Source: a virus
Length of the DNA stretch: 55,723 bases
Reading direction: 5' to 3' (one strand)
Virus record (IMG/VR): IMGVR_UViG_3300021197_001150
Span: 1 to 55,723 of that record
Both the position numbers and the translations under genes were made by a program. The first letter of the stretch is position 1. The number at the start of each line of letters is the position of its first letter. The notes below the pieces were generated by a model. That model ran no database searches, was not told the origin of the DNA, and was given only the letters and a program-made list of their open reading frames with translations. This document shows positions 30,783 through 39,903 of the stretch, one piece after another.

Positions 30783-33494
30783 ATGTCTTTAAAGAAGCAT
30801 GTAGAAAAAAAGATCTACATGGTTACACTCAAAAAGGGTGTAGACAGTGTAGCATTTGCCAATGACATGGAAACACCAGGTGGTGCTTTACACATTCCAG
30901 ATAGATCAGTAGGTGTACACAATCCAAGACCAGAATCAAGAACAACAGAATATTGGCTTACAGAATCAGAAAAGAATTTAGTCAGCAATGACGAAAGAGT
31001 GTTAGCGGTTGAACTCAACCCTAAAGATGCAAACTTAGATGTCTCAGAAAATTCAATAATTGAACAGACAGGTTTGTTTGCACGTAATTCAACAAACACA
31101 CCCACAGACTTGAACTGGGGACTTCTACGTCTTGTAGAAGGATCGAATAGAACCAATTGGGGATATTTTACCACAGAAATTAACGACACAATATCATTTA
31201 ATGCAACTGGTCGGAATGTAGATTTAGTTATTTGCGATGGTGACGGTATATACACCGGACATCCTGAATACAAACAACCGTCAGGACAAGACACCGATGA
31301 TGGTTCTGCGGAACGCATCGTGCAATATAATTGGTATCAACACAATCCGGCTATCACAGGCGGGTCGGCGGGGAACTACAGTTATAGCAATCCTGGAAGT
31401 TACCACGCTAATCACGTAATGGGTACAGCGGGAGGAAACAGACAAGGATGGGCAAGAGATGCGAATTTATATAATCTTTTCTACTATGCTGGCGCTTCTG
31501 GTAATACTAATTTTCCTTACGTGTTCGATTACATTAGACAATTTCACGCGAACAAATCCGTCAACGGAAGTACAGGAATTAAAAATCCAACAGTCGTCAA
31601 CAACTCATGGGGAATGAGTATATTTGGATATCAATGGAGTTTTGATGCTATTGATGCTGTAACCTTTAGAGGTACAAGATTCACACCAACTGGTACTGCC
31701 ACTTATAATGGTACTTCAGGTGTGTTTACTTCTGACACAAGAATAGGAACTTTTACAGCAGATCCAGAAAACATTTCACAACGTATTACAACTTCAGGAA
31801 GTGAAGGAACGGTCGGTGGTGACTTTAATGCCATACCAACAGGCTTTGTAAGAACAGGTGGAGAAATTGAACTCAGTTTAGATGTTTTACCTAATGCAAG
31901 TTACACAGCAACTATACAAGGACCTGCAACTATTAACTATAAACACAATGTTAGTTCACAAGGAATTACAGGTATATCAGATATTGATCTTACAGTTACA
32001 GTTCAAGATTCAAGCAGTGCTACGGTTCAAACTGAATCAGATAGTGCAACATCAGTTGATGGTGGATTTGCTGAAGTTAATATTATAAGTGGAAATATTA
32101 GTTTACCTAACAACGAACAATACAGTATTACTTGGCAATCAACTGTTACAGAAGGTACTGATCCAACATCGGCGGCACTGTTAAGATGTACACTTATAGG
32201 TTATCAAGGTGGAAGTCCATCAGCAACGGTTACAAGTCTTGGTACAAATATACCTATTGCTTCTACAACAGGATTGACGGCAAGTGTTACACCTACAACT
32301 GGTGGTAATGATGACGGATACTGGACACTTACTGTACCGTTCAATGTAACATTTTTAAATCAAAGTTCACCAACTATCTATATGGGTACAAACAGTTATC
32401 TTACATTTGGTGGTGGAGCGACAACTTATTCTGGTATCGATGAGAATACTCCTAACTTTCCAAAGGTTATGGTAACAGCAGAAGACTGTAGTTGTCAAAG
32501 AATTTTTTATGGTACTTCAGGTACAGTTGGTAGTAGAATTTATAGATTAGTATGGGAAGGTAATGCAAGTACAAGTGGTACATTAGGTTCGCCTACTATA
32601 AGATATGAATATAAATTTTACGAAGCAACACCTACACAGATTGATTTAACAGTTGAACAAAATGGTAACAAACAATCAACTGGTTCTTTTTCAACAGCAC
32701 AACTTAATAGTTGGGGATTTATAGCAGGTCAACGTATTCCTGTAAGAGTTGCGGCACTTGATGCAGACATTGAAGATGCCATAGACGAAGGTGTTATTAC
32801 AATAGGTGCGGCTGGCAACGGTCAATGGAAACATGATGTGCCGGGTGGTCCTGATTGGGATAACACATTTGAAATGAGCGGCAATACATATTATTATATG
32901 CGTGGCACAAGTCCAACAGCAAATGATGATGCTGTAAACGGAACATACGATATACCTAATATTTGTGTTGGTGCTACTGACACAGGTCTTACATTAGATA
33001 CTGACAGTGTGAGAAAAGATAGAAAAGTATCATTTAGTGACTGTGGTCCTGGCGTTGATATTTACGCTCCTGGCACATCTATCATGTCAGTTTTGAATAC
33101 AAGTTATTCAGGTGGTGGAACAACAGATCCGAGAAGCGGCAGTTCGCCCAGTTATAAAATTGGAAAGATTTCAGGTACAAGTATGGCAAGTCCACAGGTA
33201 GCAGGATTGGTTGCATGTTTAATGGAAACATACCCACACTATAATCAAGAACAAGTAAAAGAATACTTGATTCAAAAATGGTCAGTAACAAGTCAACTGT
33301 ATGATGCTGTTTCAACAGACAATCCTACAGATACAGATGATTTGCAAGGTTCTCCAAATGAACATGCAAAGTATAATTTTGAAAGACCGATAGATGGTGC
33401 TATGCACCCTAAGAAAGACTATAATTTAAGGCCTACTACAGGAGCAATGTATCCAAGGCCGAGAACTACAGTACGTAAGAGACCACCAGAATAG
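30783..33494 (+). CDS. Virion-associated subtilisin-like serine protease (S8)
   Basis: 903-aa protein with an N-terminal inhibitor-like propeptide (about 1-110) and an S8 catalytic domain. The Asp region is VICDGDGI (about 149-156), catalytic His208 is in SYHANHVMGT, an Asn-bearing NNSWGMS is near 273, and Ser800 is in GTSMASPQVAG. Residues about 300-680 are a large beta-rich insertion, with AAGNG-type sequence after it, which might bind the host surface. It lies inside the fibre cluster and directly follows a fibre gene (GGAGGG ribosome-binding site), suggesting a structural protease for receptor cleavage or fibre maturation. Confidence 0.88.
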   Translation: MSLKKHVEKKIYMVTLKKGVDSVAFANDMETPGGALHIPDRSVGVHNPRPESRTTEYWLTESEKNLVSNDERVLAVELNPKDANLDVSENSIIEQTGLFARNSTNTPTDLNWGLLRLVEGSNRTNWGYFTTEINDTISFNATGRNVDLVICDGDGIYTGHPEYKQPSGQDTDDGSAERIVQYNWYQHNPAITGGSAGNYSYSNPGSYHANHVMGTAGGNRQGWARDANLYNLFYYAGASGNTNFPYVFDYIRQFHANKSVNGSTGIKNPTVVNNSWGMSIFGYQWSFDAIDAVTFRGTRFTPTGTATYNGTSGVFTSDTRIGTFTADPENISQRITTSGSEGTVGGDFNAIPTGFVRTGGEIELSLDVLPNASYTATIQGPATINYKHNVSSQGITGISDIDLTVTVQDSSSATVQTESDSATSVDGGFAEVNIISGNISLPNNEQYSITWQSTVTEGTDPTSAALLRCTLIGYQGGSPSATVTSLGTNIPIASTTGLTASVTPTTGGNDDGYWTLTVPFNVTFLNQSSPTIYMGTNSYLTFGGGATTYSGIDENTPNFPKVMVTAEDCSCQRIFYGTSGTVGSRIYRLVWEGNASTSGTLGSPTIRYEYKFYEATPTQIDLTVEQNGNKQSTGSFSTAQLNSWGFIAGQRIPVRVAALDADIEDAIDEGVITIGAAGNGQWKHDVPGGPDWDNTFEMSGNTYYYMRGTSPTANDDAVNGTYDIPNICVGATDTGLTLDTDSVRKDRKVSFSDCGPGVDIYAPGTSIMSVLNTSYSGGGTTDPRSGSSPSYKIGKISGTSMASPQVAGLVACLMETYPHYNQEQVKEYLIQKWSVTSQLYDAVSTDNPTDTDDLQGSPNEHAKYNFERPIDGAMHPKKDYNLRPTTGAMYPRPRTTVRKRPPE

Positions 33495-33502
33495 GATAAA
33501 TA
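33495..33502 (+). promoter_or_regulatory. Late-type octamer with leaderless geometry
   Basis: GATAAATA, five bases (TTAGT), then the ATG at 33508. No convincing ribosome-binding site at normal distance. Confidence 0.65.
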
Positions 33503-33507
33503 TTAGT

Positions 33508-34197
33508 ATGGCAATACAAACAGTTAATATCGGCGGCGTAGCAAATGACGGAACAGGTGATGATTTACGTGAAGCATTTGTAAAAGTTAATAATAACTTT
33601 ACAGAACTTGACAATCGTAATCCTGAGCAAACAACTGCATCTAATTTAGGTACAGAAGGACAAGGTGTCTTTGCACAAAAGACTGGATTTGATTTACAAT
33701 TTAAGAAAATCAAAGCAGGCGGTAATGTTACAGTTACATCAGATAGCAGTAACGTTATTATTGAAAGTGTTGGCGGTTTACAACAGTTAATTGTTGCTAC
33801 AGATAGCGGAAACATTACACTTGCTGAAGGCGATACATTTACCATCGCAGGCGGTACTAATACAACTACAGCACAAAATGGTGCGAATGGTATTACAATT
33901 AACTCTGTTACAGAATTAAGCACAGATGCTACTCCAGTATTAGGTGGCGATTTAGATGCTAATAACAAATTGCTGTACAATATAAGAGATGCTGAAACTA
34001 CCATATACGGTATTGACGTAAGAGATATCTACGGTTTTAACTTTGGAAGTATTACAGGCAGTGTTTCAAGTATTATTGAGTTTTTAGGATCAGCAACTAA
34101 CATTGACTTAGGTACACTTGATGATCCAGGGTTACAAGAAGACAGTACCGTTGCAGATATTACTATTGAGAACGGCACAATTACAAACCCGCTATAA
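33508..34197 (+). CDS. Short fibre protein with shared docking module
   Basis: 229-aa protein. The first 40 residues (VNIGGVANDGTGDDLREAF, then NNNFTEL) are the docking-like module also on the 2231-aa and 577-aa proteins. The rest is a beta-rich stretch (GGNVTVTSDSSNVIIESVGG) without a clear receptor domain. Probably a short fibre, collar or adaptor. Confidence 0.75.
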   Translation: MAIQTVNIGGVANDGTGDDLREAFVKVNNNFTELDNRNPEQTTASNLGTEGQGVFAQKTGFDLQFKKIKAGGNVTVTSDSSNVIIESVGGLQQLIVATDSGNITLAEGDTFTIAGGTNTTTAQNGANGITINSVTELSTDATPVLGGDLDANNKLLYNIRDAETTIYGIDVRDIYGFNFGSITGSVSSIIEFLGSATNIDLGTLDDPGLQEDSTVADITIENGTITNPL

Positions 34198-34215
34198 CCA
34201 TAGCCACAATATTCC

Positions 34216-34223
34216 GATAAATA
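34216..34223 (+). promoter_or_regulatory. Late-type promoter octamer GATAAATA
   Basis: GATAAATA, 20 bases before the 847-aa gene ATG; AATAAGGAAT is the ribosome-binding site between them. Confidence 0.65.
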
Positions 34224-34243
34224 CTATTGAATAAGGAATTAAA

Positions 34244-36787
34244 ATGGCAACCATCTGGACTTTAAAAACAGGATCTAATTTAGGTATATTTGCAGAAAAT
34301 GCAACTATAGGAATTGCACTCCCTGTAAACACAGTATCAAATACCATTAGTACAGTAAAAGTTATTAGTGGAAACTTACCCGGCGGACTTAGAATTGAAG
34401 GGTTATATATTGTAGGTACTCCGTTTGAAGTAGAAAGACTAACAGAATCAAAGTTTGTTCTTAGAGCAACAGATAGTTCAGGTGCTATTGAAGATAGAAC
34501 ATTTACAATATTAATTGACGGTGCTGACGAACCTGAATGGATTACAAAAGAAGGACTAATTGCTGTTGACCCGAATAGCAAATATTTTGTACTCGATAAC
34601 ACATTATTAGATTTCCAATTACAAGCAATAGATGCAGATTTACCTGCAGGTGATACACTTGAATATTTTATTGGCGATGACGACGGTGAACTTCCGCCAG
34701 GAACAAAACTTACAACAGACGGAAGAATTGTAGGATTAGTTGAACCTGTACTTGCTTTAGATAAGAAAGCAGGAAGCGGACACTATGATGCAAACGTATA
34801 CGGTACATTTCCTTTTGACTTTGGCGACCGAAGTGCTAACGGTTACGATAGTTTCTTTTATGACACACGTATATACGATGACAGAATTCCAACTAAACAA
34901 CCAAGAAAATTAAATAGGTTTTACGAGTTTATAGTTAGTGTTAGTGATGGCGATACTATTAAGAAACGTAAGTTCCAAATTTATCTTGTAGGTGATGACT
35001 TCTTAAGAGCAGACAACACTAAGATGCAAATCTCAAATGGTTTGTTTAGTGCTGACAATACATACTTAAGAACTCCACTATGGCTAACTCCTGCTAACTT
35101 AGGATTTAGAAGAGCAAATAATTACTTAACATTCTTCCTTGATATATTAGATACAGAAACAATCTTAGGAAGACTAACTTATACACTTGAAGCACTTAAC
35201 GATGATGGTAGTGCAAGTGCATTACCGCCAGGTATGCAAATAGATAGTAGTACAGGTGAAATTGCAGGTCGTGTACCGTACCAACCAGCAGTTACTAAAG
35301 AATATAAGTTTACAGTAAAAGCAACAAGACTTGGCGGTGTACCCGAAACTGTCCTTGCAACAAAATCAAAAACATTTACAGTTAAAATATTAGGTGAAGT
35401 TGATTCAACTATTACATTTACAACATTACCAAACTTAGGAAATATTAGTGCAAACTTTACTTCAACTAAAAGTATTAAAGCAACTACAACGGTTCCAGAC
35501 TCAAGATTATTATATAGCATTGTATCAGGTAATTTACCTTCAGGATTGCAGTTAGATATTAGTGGTGAGATAATTGGTAAAGTAAATCAATTTGGTACTA
35601 TAACAAATCCAGGACTTACAGTATTTGATAGTGGTCGAATGAACTTTGATGGTTCTAAAACTGTTATAGATAGAGAATTTAAGTTTACAGTAAAAGCAGA
35701 AGATCGTTTTGGATTTAGTGCAGTTGAACAAGAATTTACACTCGATGTACTTGACCCAGATGATAATTTGTATAGTAACTTATATATGAAACCTTTCTTA
35801 AAACAAACTGTTAGAAGTAGTTACGAAGCATTTGTATCTAATCCAAGTATATTTCCACCAGACCTTGTTTACAGAGCAGGTGACCCACAATTTGGTGTAC
35901 AGAAAGAAATTAAGATGTTAGCATACGCAGGTATACTTACACAAAATATTAGAAACTATGTGGCGGCAACAGCAAAGAATCATAAACGTAAAGTTTACAA
36001 AGTTGGCGAAGTTAAAAAAGCAGTAGCAAAAGAGGCTGGTAGTAATGATACTGTATACGAAGTTGTATATTTAGAAGTGTTTGATCCTGCAGAGCCAACT
36101 AAAGGAAAAACTGCAAAACAGTTTAAAAGTAGAAACAGTAATAGTATTACAGTAGACAGTGTTATGTTTGAAAGCCAAGATGACACAACTGCATTAGGTT
36201 CAGGTAAGAGCTCATTCGAACTTGGAGTTAGGGGTGTAGGAACTCCGACGATTGATGTACAAAGCATTGGTAATGATTTAGAGATTATTACAAGAAGTGG
36301 TCGTGTTGTATTTCCTACAGTAGGTAACATTACAATTACAACAAGAGTAGGTAGCACAGTTACAAGTGTACAAGAATTTGTAATTGAAAGAGCAGAGCCA
36401 TATAGATATAGACCAATTACTAACACATTAAAAGTTGACAGCAGTGCAGTCAAAGTAAGTCAAGATAACGATAATACCAAATATATCTCAAATTTACAAA
36501 ATATGAGAGATAGAATAGCAGAAACTGGAGTTACAGAACGTGACTTTTTACCACTATGGATGCGTACAACACAAACAAATAGTGTACAAGAATTAGGGTA
36601 TACAAGTGCTATACCTATTGCTTACTGCCAGGCAGGACAAGCAGATCAAGTAATGCTTAATATCAAAAACGCTAATTTCAATTTTAAAACAATTGATTTT
36701 GATATTGATAGATACATTATAGATAGCACTACGGGCAGTTCACAAGACCAATATATACTGTTCGCAAATTATGAACACAATATATAA
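34244..36787 (+). CDS. Large virion protein with cadherin/Ig-like (He_PIG-type) repeats
   Basis: 847-aa protein. Putative-Ig repeats are recognisable by the pattern SGNLPGGLRIEGLYIVGTP (about 46-64), GELPPGTKLTTDGRIVG (about 150-166), SALPPGMQIDSSTGEIAGR (about 326-344) and SGNLPSGLQLDISGEIIGK (about 428-446). Each ends with an EF/KF-T/V-V-x-A-T-like strand. The C-terminal 300 residues are a different, more charged domain (KEIKMLAYAGILTQNIRNYV near 552). Such proteins form baseplate or tail-surface structures in marine myoviruses. Exact T4 counterpart not identified. Confidence 0.8.
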   Translation: MATIWTLKTGSNLGIFAENATIGIALPVNTVSNTISTVKVISGNLPGGLRIEGLYIVGTPFEVERLTESKFVLRATDSSGAIEDRTFTILIDGADEPEWITKEGLIAVDPNSKYFVLDNTLLDFQLQAIDADLPAGDTLEYFIGDDDGELPPGTKLTTDGRIVGLVEPVLALDKKAGSGHYDANVYGTFPFDFGDRSANGYDSFFYDTRIYDDRIPTKQPRKLNRFYEFIVSVSDGDTIKKRKFQIYLVGDDFLRADNTKMQISNGLFSADNTYLRTPLWLTPANLGFRRANNYLTFFLDILDTETILGRLTYTLEALNDDGSASALPPGMQIDSSTGEIAGRVPYQPAVTKEYKFTVKATRLGGVPETVLATKSKTFTVKILGEVDSTITFTTLPNLGNISANFTSTKSIKATTTVPDSRLLYSIVSGNLPSGLQLDISGEIIGKVNQFGTITNPGLTVFDSGRMNFDGSKTVIDREFKFTVKAEDRFGFSAVEQEFTLDVLDPDDNLYSNLYMKPFLKQTVRSSYEAFVSNPSIFPPDLVYRAGDPQFGVQKEIKMLAYAGILTQNIRNYVAATAKNHKRKVYKVGEVKKAVAKEAGSNDTVYEVVYLEVFDPAEPTKGKTAKQFKSRNSNSITVDSVMFESQDDTTALGSGKSSFELGVRGVGTPTIDVQSIGNDLEIITRSGRVVFPTVGNITITTRVGSTVTSVQEFVIERAEPYRYRPITNTLKVDSSAVKVSQDNDNTKYISNLQNMRDRIAETGVTERDFLPLWMRTTQTNSVQELGYTSAIPIAYCQAGQADQVMLNIKNANFNFKTIDFDIDRYIIDSTTGSSQDQYILFANYEHNI

Positions 36788-36790
36788 ACA

Positions 36791-36798
36791 GATAAATA
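36791..36798 (+). promoter_or_regulatory. Late-type promoter octamer GATAAATA
   Basis: GATAAATA, 21 bases before the 191-aa gene, which has a GAGAGG ribosome-binding site. Confidence 0.65.
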
Positions 36799-36819
36799 AA
36801 AGCATAGAGAGGTAATATA

Positions 36820-37395
36820 ATGGCAAGTAATATTGATGATGTAAGCATTAACTCAGCATACCCTGTAGCAGGTCAGGACAATGACTCACAAGGGTTTAGA
36901 GATAATTTTGGTACAATCAAAAGCAATTTCGTAGCATCAAAAGCAGAAATTGAAGCACTACAAGACAACACAGCAAAGAAGAACGAAGCGAACAACTTCT
37001 TAGGTAATAACATTTCCAATGCAAATTTGGTTGATGTAAGCGAAGAACTAAACGCTGGCGGTACTGTTCAAGCCTCTCAGAACATTGACTTCCAATTTGG
37101 ACCAGTTCAAACTTTTATTATCAGTGGCGATGTTACACTTACAACAACTGGTTGGCCTGAGTCAGGTAAAGTTGGTAAGATTAGAGTAATTCTTGTTAAT
37201 GATGGTACAACACGTACTTTAACAATTGGTACTGAAGCAGGTTCAACATTGAAATATCATAACGATTGGCCATACAGCGGACCAAGTAATGAAATTTCTG
37301 TAACTAATGACAGCAATCCTATTGTAATCGATTTTTGGACTTACAATGCAGGTTCAACTATCTTTGTAAAATACGACGGCACATACGCGGCTTAG
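36820..37395 (+). CDS. Small virion protein
   Basis: 191-aa protein. Residues 1-45 (NSAYPVAGQDNDSQGFRDNF, then TIKSNF) are a diverged relative of the docking module at 33508. The rest is a single beta-sandwich-like domain (TFIISGDVTLTTTGWPESGK, later IDFWTYNAGSTIFVKYDG) common to fibre-associated proteins of marine phages. Probably a tail or fibre accessory. Confidence 0.7.
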   Translation: MASNIDDVSINSAYPVAGQDNDSQGFRDNFGTIKSNFVASKAEIEALQDNTAKKNEANNFLGNNISNANLVDVSEELNAGGTVQASQNIDFQFGPVQTFIISGDVTLTTTGWPESGKVGKIRVILVNDGTTRTLTIGTEAGSTLKYHNDWPYSGPSNEISVTNDSNPIVIDFWTYNAGSTIFVKYDGTYAA

Positions 37396-37396
37396 T

Positions 37397-37621
37397 ATGA
37401 TTCACCCGCACCACGAAGACTTAACCGAATTCACTACTCCGCAAATTGAAGCGAAGTTAACTGAACTATCCAAAAAGTACTTCATGACACGCAATCCAGA
37501 AGTCCAAATGCAAATGTCTATGATATTAGACGGCTATCGAGACGAGCTTCGTACACGCTACCGAAAAGAAATGGTAGAAAATGGCGATAAAGATCTTGAC
37601 AATCTGATTAATATCAGTTAA
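37397..37621 (+). CDS. Hypothetical helical protein
   Basis: 74-aa charged, helical protein (EAKLTELSKKYFMTRNPEVQ, later DELRTRYRKEM) starting one base after the preceding stop. Short proteins of this kind recur in T4-like marine phages, but I cannot name a function. The sigma70 promoter of the next gene starts within its 3' end. Confidence 0.65.
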   Translation: MIHPHHEDLTEFTTPQIEAKLTELSKKYFMTRNPEVQMQMSMILDGYRDELRTRYRKEMVENGDKDLDNLINIS

Positions 37622-37624
37622 AAT
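37596..37624 (+). promoter_or_regulatory. Sigma70-type promoter, leaderless geometry
   Basis: TTGACA (37596-37601), 17 bases, TAAAAT (37619-37624), six bases (ATATAC), then the ATG at 37631. There is no Shine-Dalgarno sequence. Confidence 0.7.
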
Positions 37625-37630
37625 ATATAC

Positions 37631-38179
37631 ATGCTGATAAAAACAGACTCTAACGGAGTTCCTACATTTACGAATCAAAACTTGATCGATATGATCTACA
37701 CAGGATCTATTGACAAGTGTCATATTGTCCTATGTGATAAAACTGATGAACTTACACAGTTTAACAAGTGGGCAAAAGAGTTTGGCAATCCTAAATTACA
37801 ATTTTACGTTCCATTAGATGTAGATCAAAAAACTTTTGACAATGTGTGTCAAAGTGAATGGTTTATGCCACAGAAGTATAAAGAGATTGACATACATAAA
37901 TGGATGTATGCTAAACTACAAGACGAACTTGACAAAGAACAAATTGGTGACACAGAAGAATGGATGCGTACAGAAGCAGAACTTGTTGAGTTTGATCAAC
38001 GAGGAATGTATCCGTTATTGCAGTATATGATATATTTGGTAGACTTCATGCGTGAAAACAATATAGTATGGGGTGTAGGTAGAGGTTCAAGTGTAGCAAG
38101 TTATGTGCTATACTTAATTGGAATACATAGAATAAACTCAATTCACTTTGACCTGGACTGGCATGAGTTCCTGAGATAA
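37631..38179 (+). CDS. DnaE-like fragment (DNA polymerase III alpha relative)
   Basis: 182-aa protein whose last 45 residues match the palm entry of bacterial DNA polymerase III alpha: WGVGRGSSVASYVLYLIGI and a following FDLDWHEFLR, where DnaE has GPGRGSGAGSLVAYALGI and DLLFERFLNPERVSMPD. It stops just before the catalytic Asp-x-Asp, so polymerase activity is not expected. Upstream residues 90-150 match the preceding DnaE helices only loosely. It could be a decoy or regulator of the host replisome, or a remnant. It has its own sigma70 promoter with leaderless geometry, so it is probably expressed and under selection. Confidence 0.65.
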   Translation: MLIKTDSNGVPTFTNQNLIDMIYTGSIDKCHIVLCDKTDELTQFNKWAKEFGNPKLQFYVPLDVDQKTFDNVCQSEWFMPQKYKEIDIHKWMYAKLQDELDKEQIGDTEEWMRTEAELVEFDQRGMYPLLQYMIYLVDFMRENNIVWGVGRGSSVASYVLYLIGIHRINSIHFDLDWHEFLR

Positions 38180-38203
38180 GTAAACATATAATAGGAGAAG
38201 AAT

Positions 38204-38581
38204 ATGGCGGCACAACAAAAAGGACGTAAAGTATACAAGTCAATGCAAGGTAAACAAGTTGACATGGATCTATTACGTCAAAAAAACGAACTTACTCCGG
38301 CTGTAGGAAATGCTCGTGTAAATGCACGTGGCGATGAATTAGGCCCAGGCGGTAAGATTATTAGAAGACGTGAAGATGTTATGGCTGACTTTTACAGAGA
38401 CAATCCTAATGTTGTTACAGACGAATTACCTGTTGCGGCAAAGGCTGAAGAACCTGTAAACAAAGTTGTAAACGAATCACCCGTTGCTAAAAAAGCAACT
38501 AAAAAAGTTGAAAAAGAAAGTGTTGTTGACGACGAATGGGTCGAAGACGACGATGGCAATTTTGTAAAAAAAGGTGACTAA
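38204..38581 (+). CDS. Conserved T4-like marine phage protein, unknown function
   Basis: 125-aa protein with a basic, conserved-looking N-terminal 65 residues (KVYKSMQGKQVDMDLLRQ, then ELTPAVGNARVNARGDELG) and a low-complexity Lys/Glu/Val/Asp tail. I recall closely similar N-termini in cyanomyoviruses beside structural or chaperonin genes. Strong TAGGAGAAG ribosome-binding site; stop overlaps the GroES-like start (TAATG). No activity can be assigned. Confidence 0.75.
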   Translation: MAAQQKGRKVYKSMQGKQVDMDLLRQKNELTPAVGNARVNARGDELGPGGKIIRRREDVMADFYRDNPNVVTDELPVAAKAEEPVNKVVNESPVAKKATKKVEKESVVDDEWVEDDDGNFVKKGD

Positions 38582-39027
38582 TGTCTGATTTAGATTACGA
38601 AGCAATGGCGGCTGGAAAGCCTGCTATACCAACTAAAGTTACAGGTAGTATTAGACCAATCCACGATCGTGTTATTGTAAAACATATGAACTTCGGCGAA
38701 CAAAAGACCGCTGGAGGAATTATTATTACAAGTGATGATGGTAAGGATAGAGGTATTAAGCCACGTTGGGGACAAGTTGTTTCCAAAGGTAACACAAATA
38801 AAGATCCATATGACGTAGGTGATTGGATTCTTGTTGCACATGGACGTTGGACACGTACTTTCCAAGTTGATGAAAACGACACTGGAAATTATGTAGACAT
38901 GCGTACAGTTGAAGCAGAAGGAATTCTTGCTTGGCAAGATGAACAACCAGAAGAAACTATGTTTGGTGCCTTTTCAGGTGCTGGTGATAATCAAGCACAC
39001 AGTCCAGAGGACTTTGGCGCTAACTAA
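38581..39027 (+). CDS. GroES-like co-chaperonin (T4 gp31 analogue)
   Basis: 148-aa co-chaperonin 10-type protein. After 17 residues comes a Cpn10 core: IRPIHDRVIVKHM (about 22-34), a mobile loop region ending TAGGIIIT (about 41-48), PRWGQVVSKG (about 60-70), YDVGDWILVAHGRW (about 76-89) and EAEGILAWQ near the C-terminus. It would cap host GroEL for folding phage proteins, as gp31 does for the T4 capsid protein gp23. Overlaps the previous gene (TAATG). Confidence 0.88.
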   Translation: MSDLDYEAMAAGKPAIPTKVTGSIRPIHDRVIVKHMNFGEQKTAGGIIITSDDGKDRGIKPRWGQVVSKGNTNKDPYDVGDWILVAHGRWTRTFQVDENDTGNYVDMRTVEAEGILAWQDEQPEETMFGAFSGAGDNQAHSPEDFGAN

Positions 39028-39042
39028 GAAGTGGAATAAAAA

Positions 39043-39453
39043 TTGGATACTGTAGATCTAAATAAGTACAAAAGTTTTGTACAAGAAGTAACATCATTAC
39101 AAAGTAATGAAACAGGTGCCTTAACAGCACAGTTAGAAAAACTTGAAAAAGACAGTAATGTTAACATGGCATTGCTACTAACTGGATCAATTGGGATGGC
39201 ATCAGAAGGAGGCGAATTTGCTGAAATTGTTAAAAAATGTATATTCCAAGGTAAACCTTTGGATGCAGACACAATATTTCATGCTAAACGAGAACTTGGC
39301 GACATCGCTTGGTATTGGATTAACAGTTGTCGTGCTTTGGGTCTTGACCCTAATGACGTCTTAGAAGAAAACGTAAACAAATTGAAGTCAAGATATCCGG
39401 GAGGTGAATTTGATGTACACTTTTCGGAGAATCGCAAAGACGGCGACCTCTAA
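39043..39453 (+). CDS. MazG-like nucleotide pyrophosphohydrolase, TTG start
   Basis: 136-aa all-alpha NTP pyrophosphohydrolase. MASEGGEFAEIVKK (about 53-66) and AKRELGDIAWYWI (about 84-96) supply the ExxE and ExxD metal-binding motifs. It may hydrolyse dNTPs or (p)ppGpp-related nucleotides, as proposed for cyanophage MazG. No ATG precedes the domain, so the TTG at 39043 is taken as start; GAAGTGGA is a weak ribosome-binding site. Confidence 0.85.
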   Translation: MDTVDLNKYKSFVQEVTSLQSNETGALTAQLEKLEKDSNVNMALLLTGSIGMASEGGEFAEIVKKCIFQGKPLDADTIFHAKRELGDIAWYWINSCRALGLDPNDVLEENVNKLKSRYPGGEFDVHFSENRKDGDL

Positions 39454-39460
39454 AAAACAC

Positions 39461-39489
39461 TTGACAAACGTCCTGTTTGTCTGTATAAT
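39461..39489 (+). promoter_or_regulatory. Consensus sigma70-type promoter, leaderless geometry
   Basis: TTGACA (39461-39466), 17 bases, TATAAT (39484-39489), six bases (AACACT), then ATG at 39496 without a Shine-Dalgarno sequence. Confidence 0.85.
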
Positions 39490-39495
39490 AACACT

Positions 39496-39903
39496 ATGAA
39501 TACAGGAATAACATTCTCATCATTTGATTTGTTCCATAGTGGACACGTTGCTATGCTTAAAGAAGCAAGACAAAACTGCGACTTTTTAATAGTAGGAGTA
39601 CAAACTGACCCTACTATTGATAGACCAGAAAAGAATCAACCGATACAGAGTGTGTTTGAAAGATATGTACAACTTGAAGGCTGTAAGTATGTTGATCAAA
39701 TTATTCCTTATGCTACAGAACAAGACTTAATTGATATCTTATTAACTTACCAAATTTGTACTCGTTTTATTGGTGAAGAATATCGTACAAAAGAGTATAC
39801 AGGTAAGCAATTATGTATTGACAACGGCATAGAAATATATTATAATAAAAGGCAACATTCATTTAGTACAAGTGAATTAAGAAAGAGGATAAAACAGGCA
39901 TGA
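39496..39903 (+). CDS. Cytidylyltransferase (glycerol-3-phosphate type)
   Basis: 135-aa nucleotidyltransferase of the TagD class. HxGH is HSGH at 14-17 (SSFDLFHSGHVAML), and the C-terminal STSELRKRI matches the ISTT-x-x-R motif. It would form a CDP-linked alcohol such as CDP-glycerol for a sugar or lipid-linked decoration. It starts a transcript that continues into the clamp loader, whose ATG overlaps its stop. Confidence 0.85.
   Translation: MNTGITFSSFDLFHSGHVAMLKEARQNCDFLIVGVQTDPTIDRPEKNQPIQSVFERYVQLEGCKYVDQIIPYATEQDLIDILLTYQICTRFIGEEYRTKEYTGKQLCIDNGIEIYYNKRQHSFSTSELRKRIKQA

Noticed and set aside
33426-34004. 192-codon minus-strand frame
   Set aside because: Antisense of the subtilase end and the short fibre gene; no start signals.
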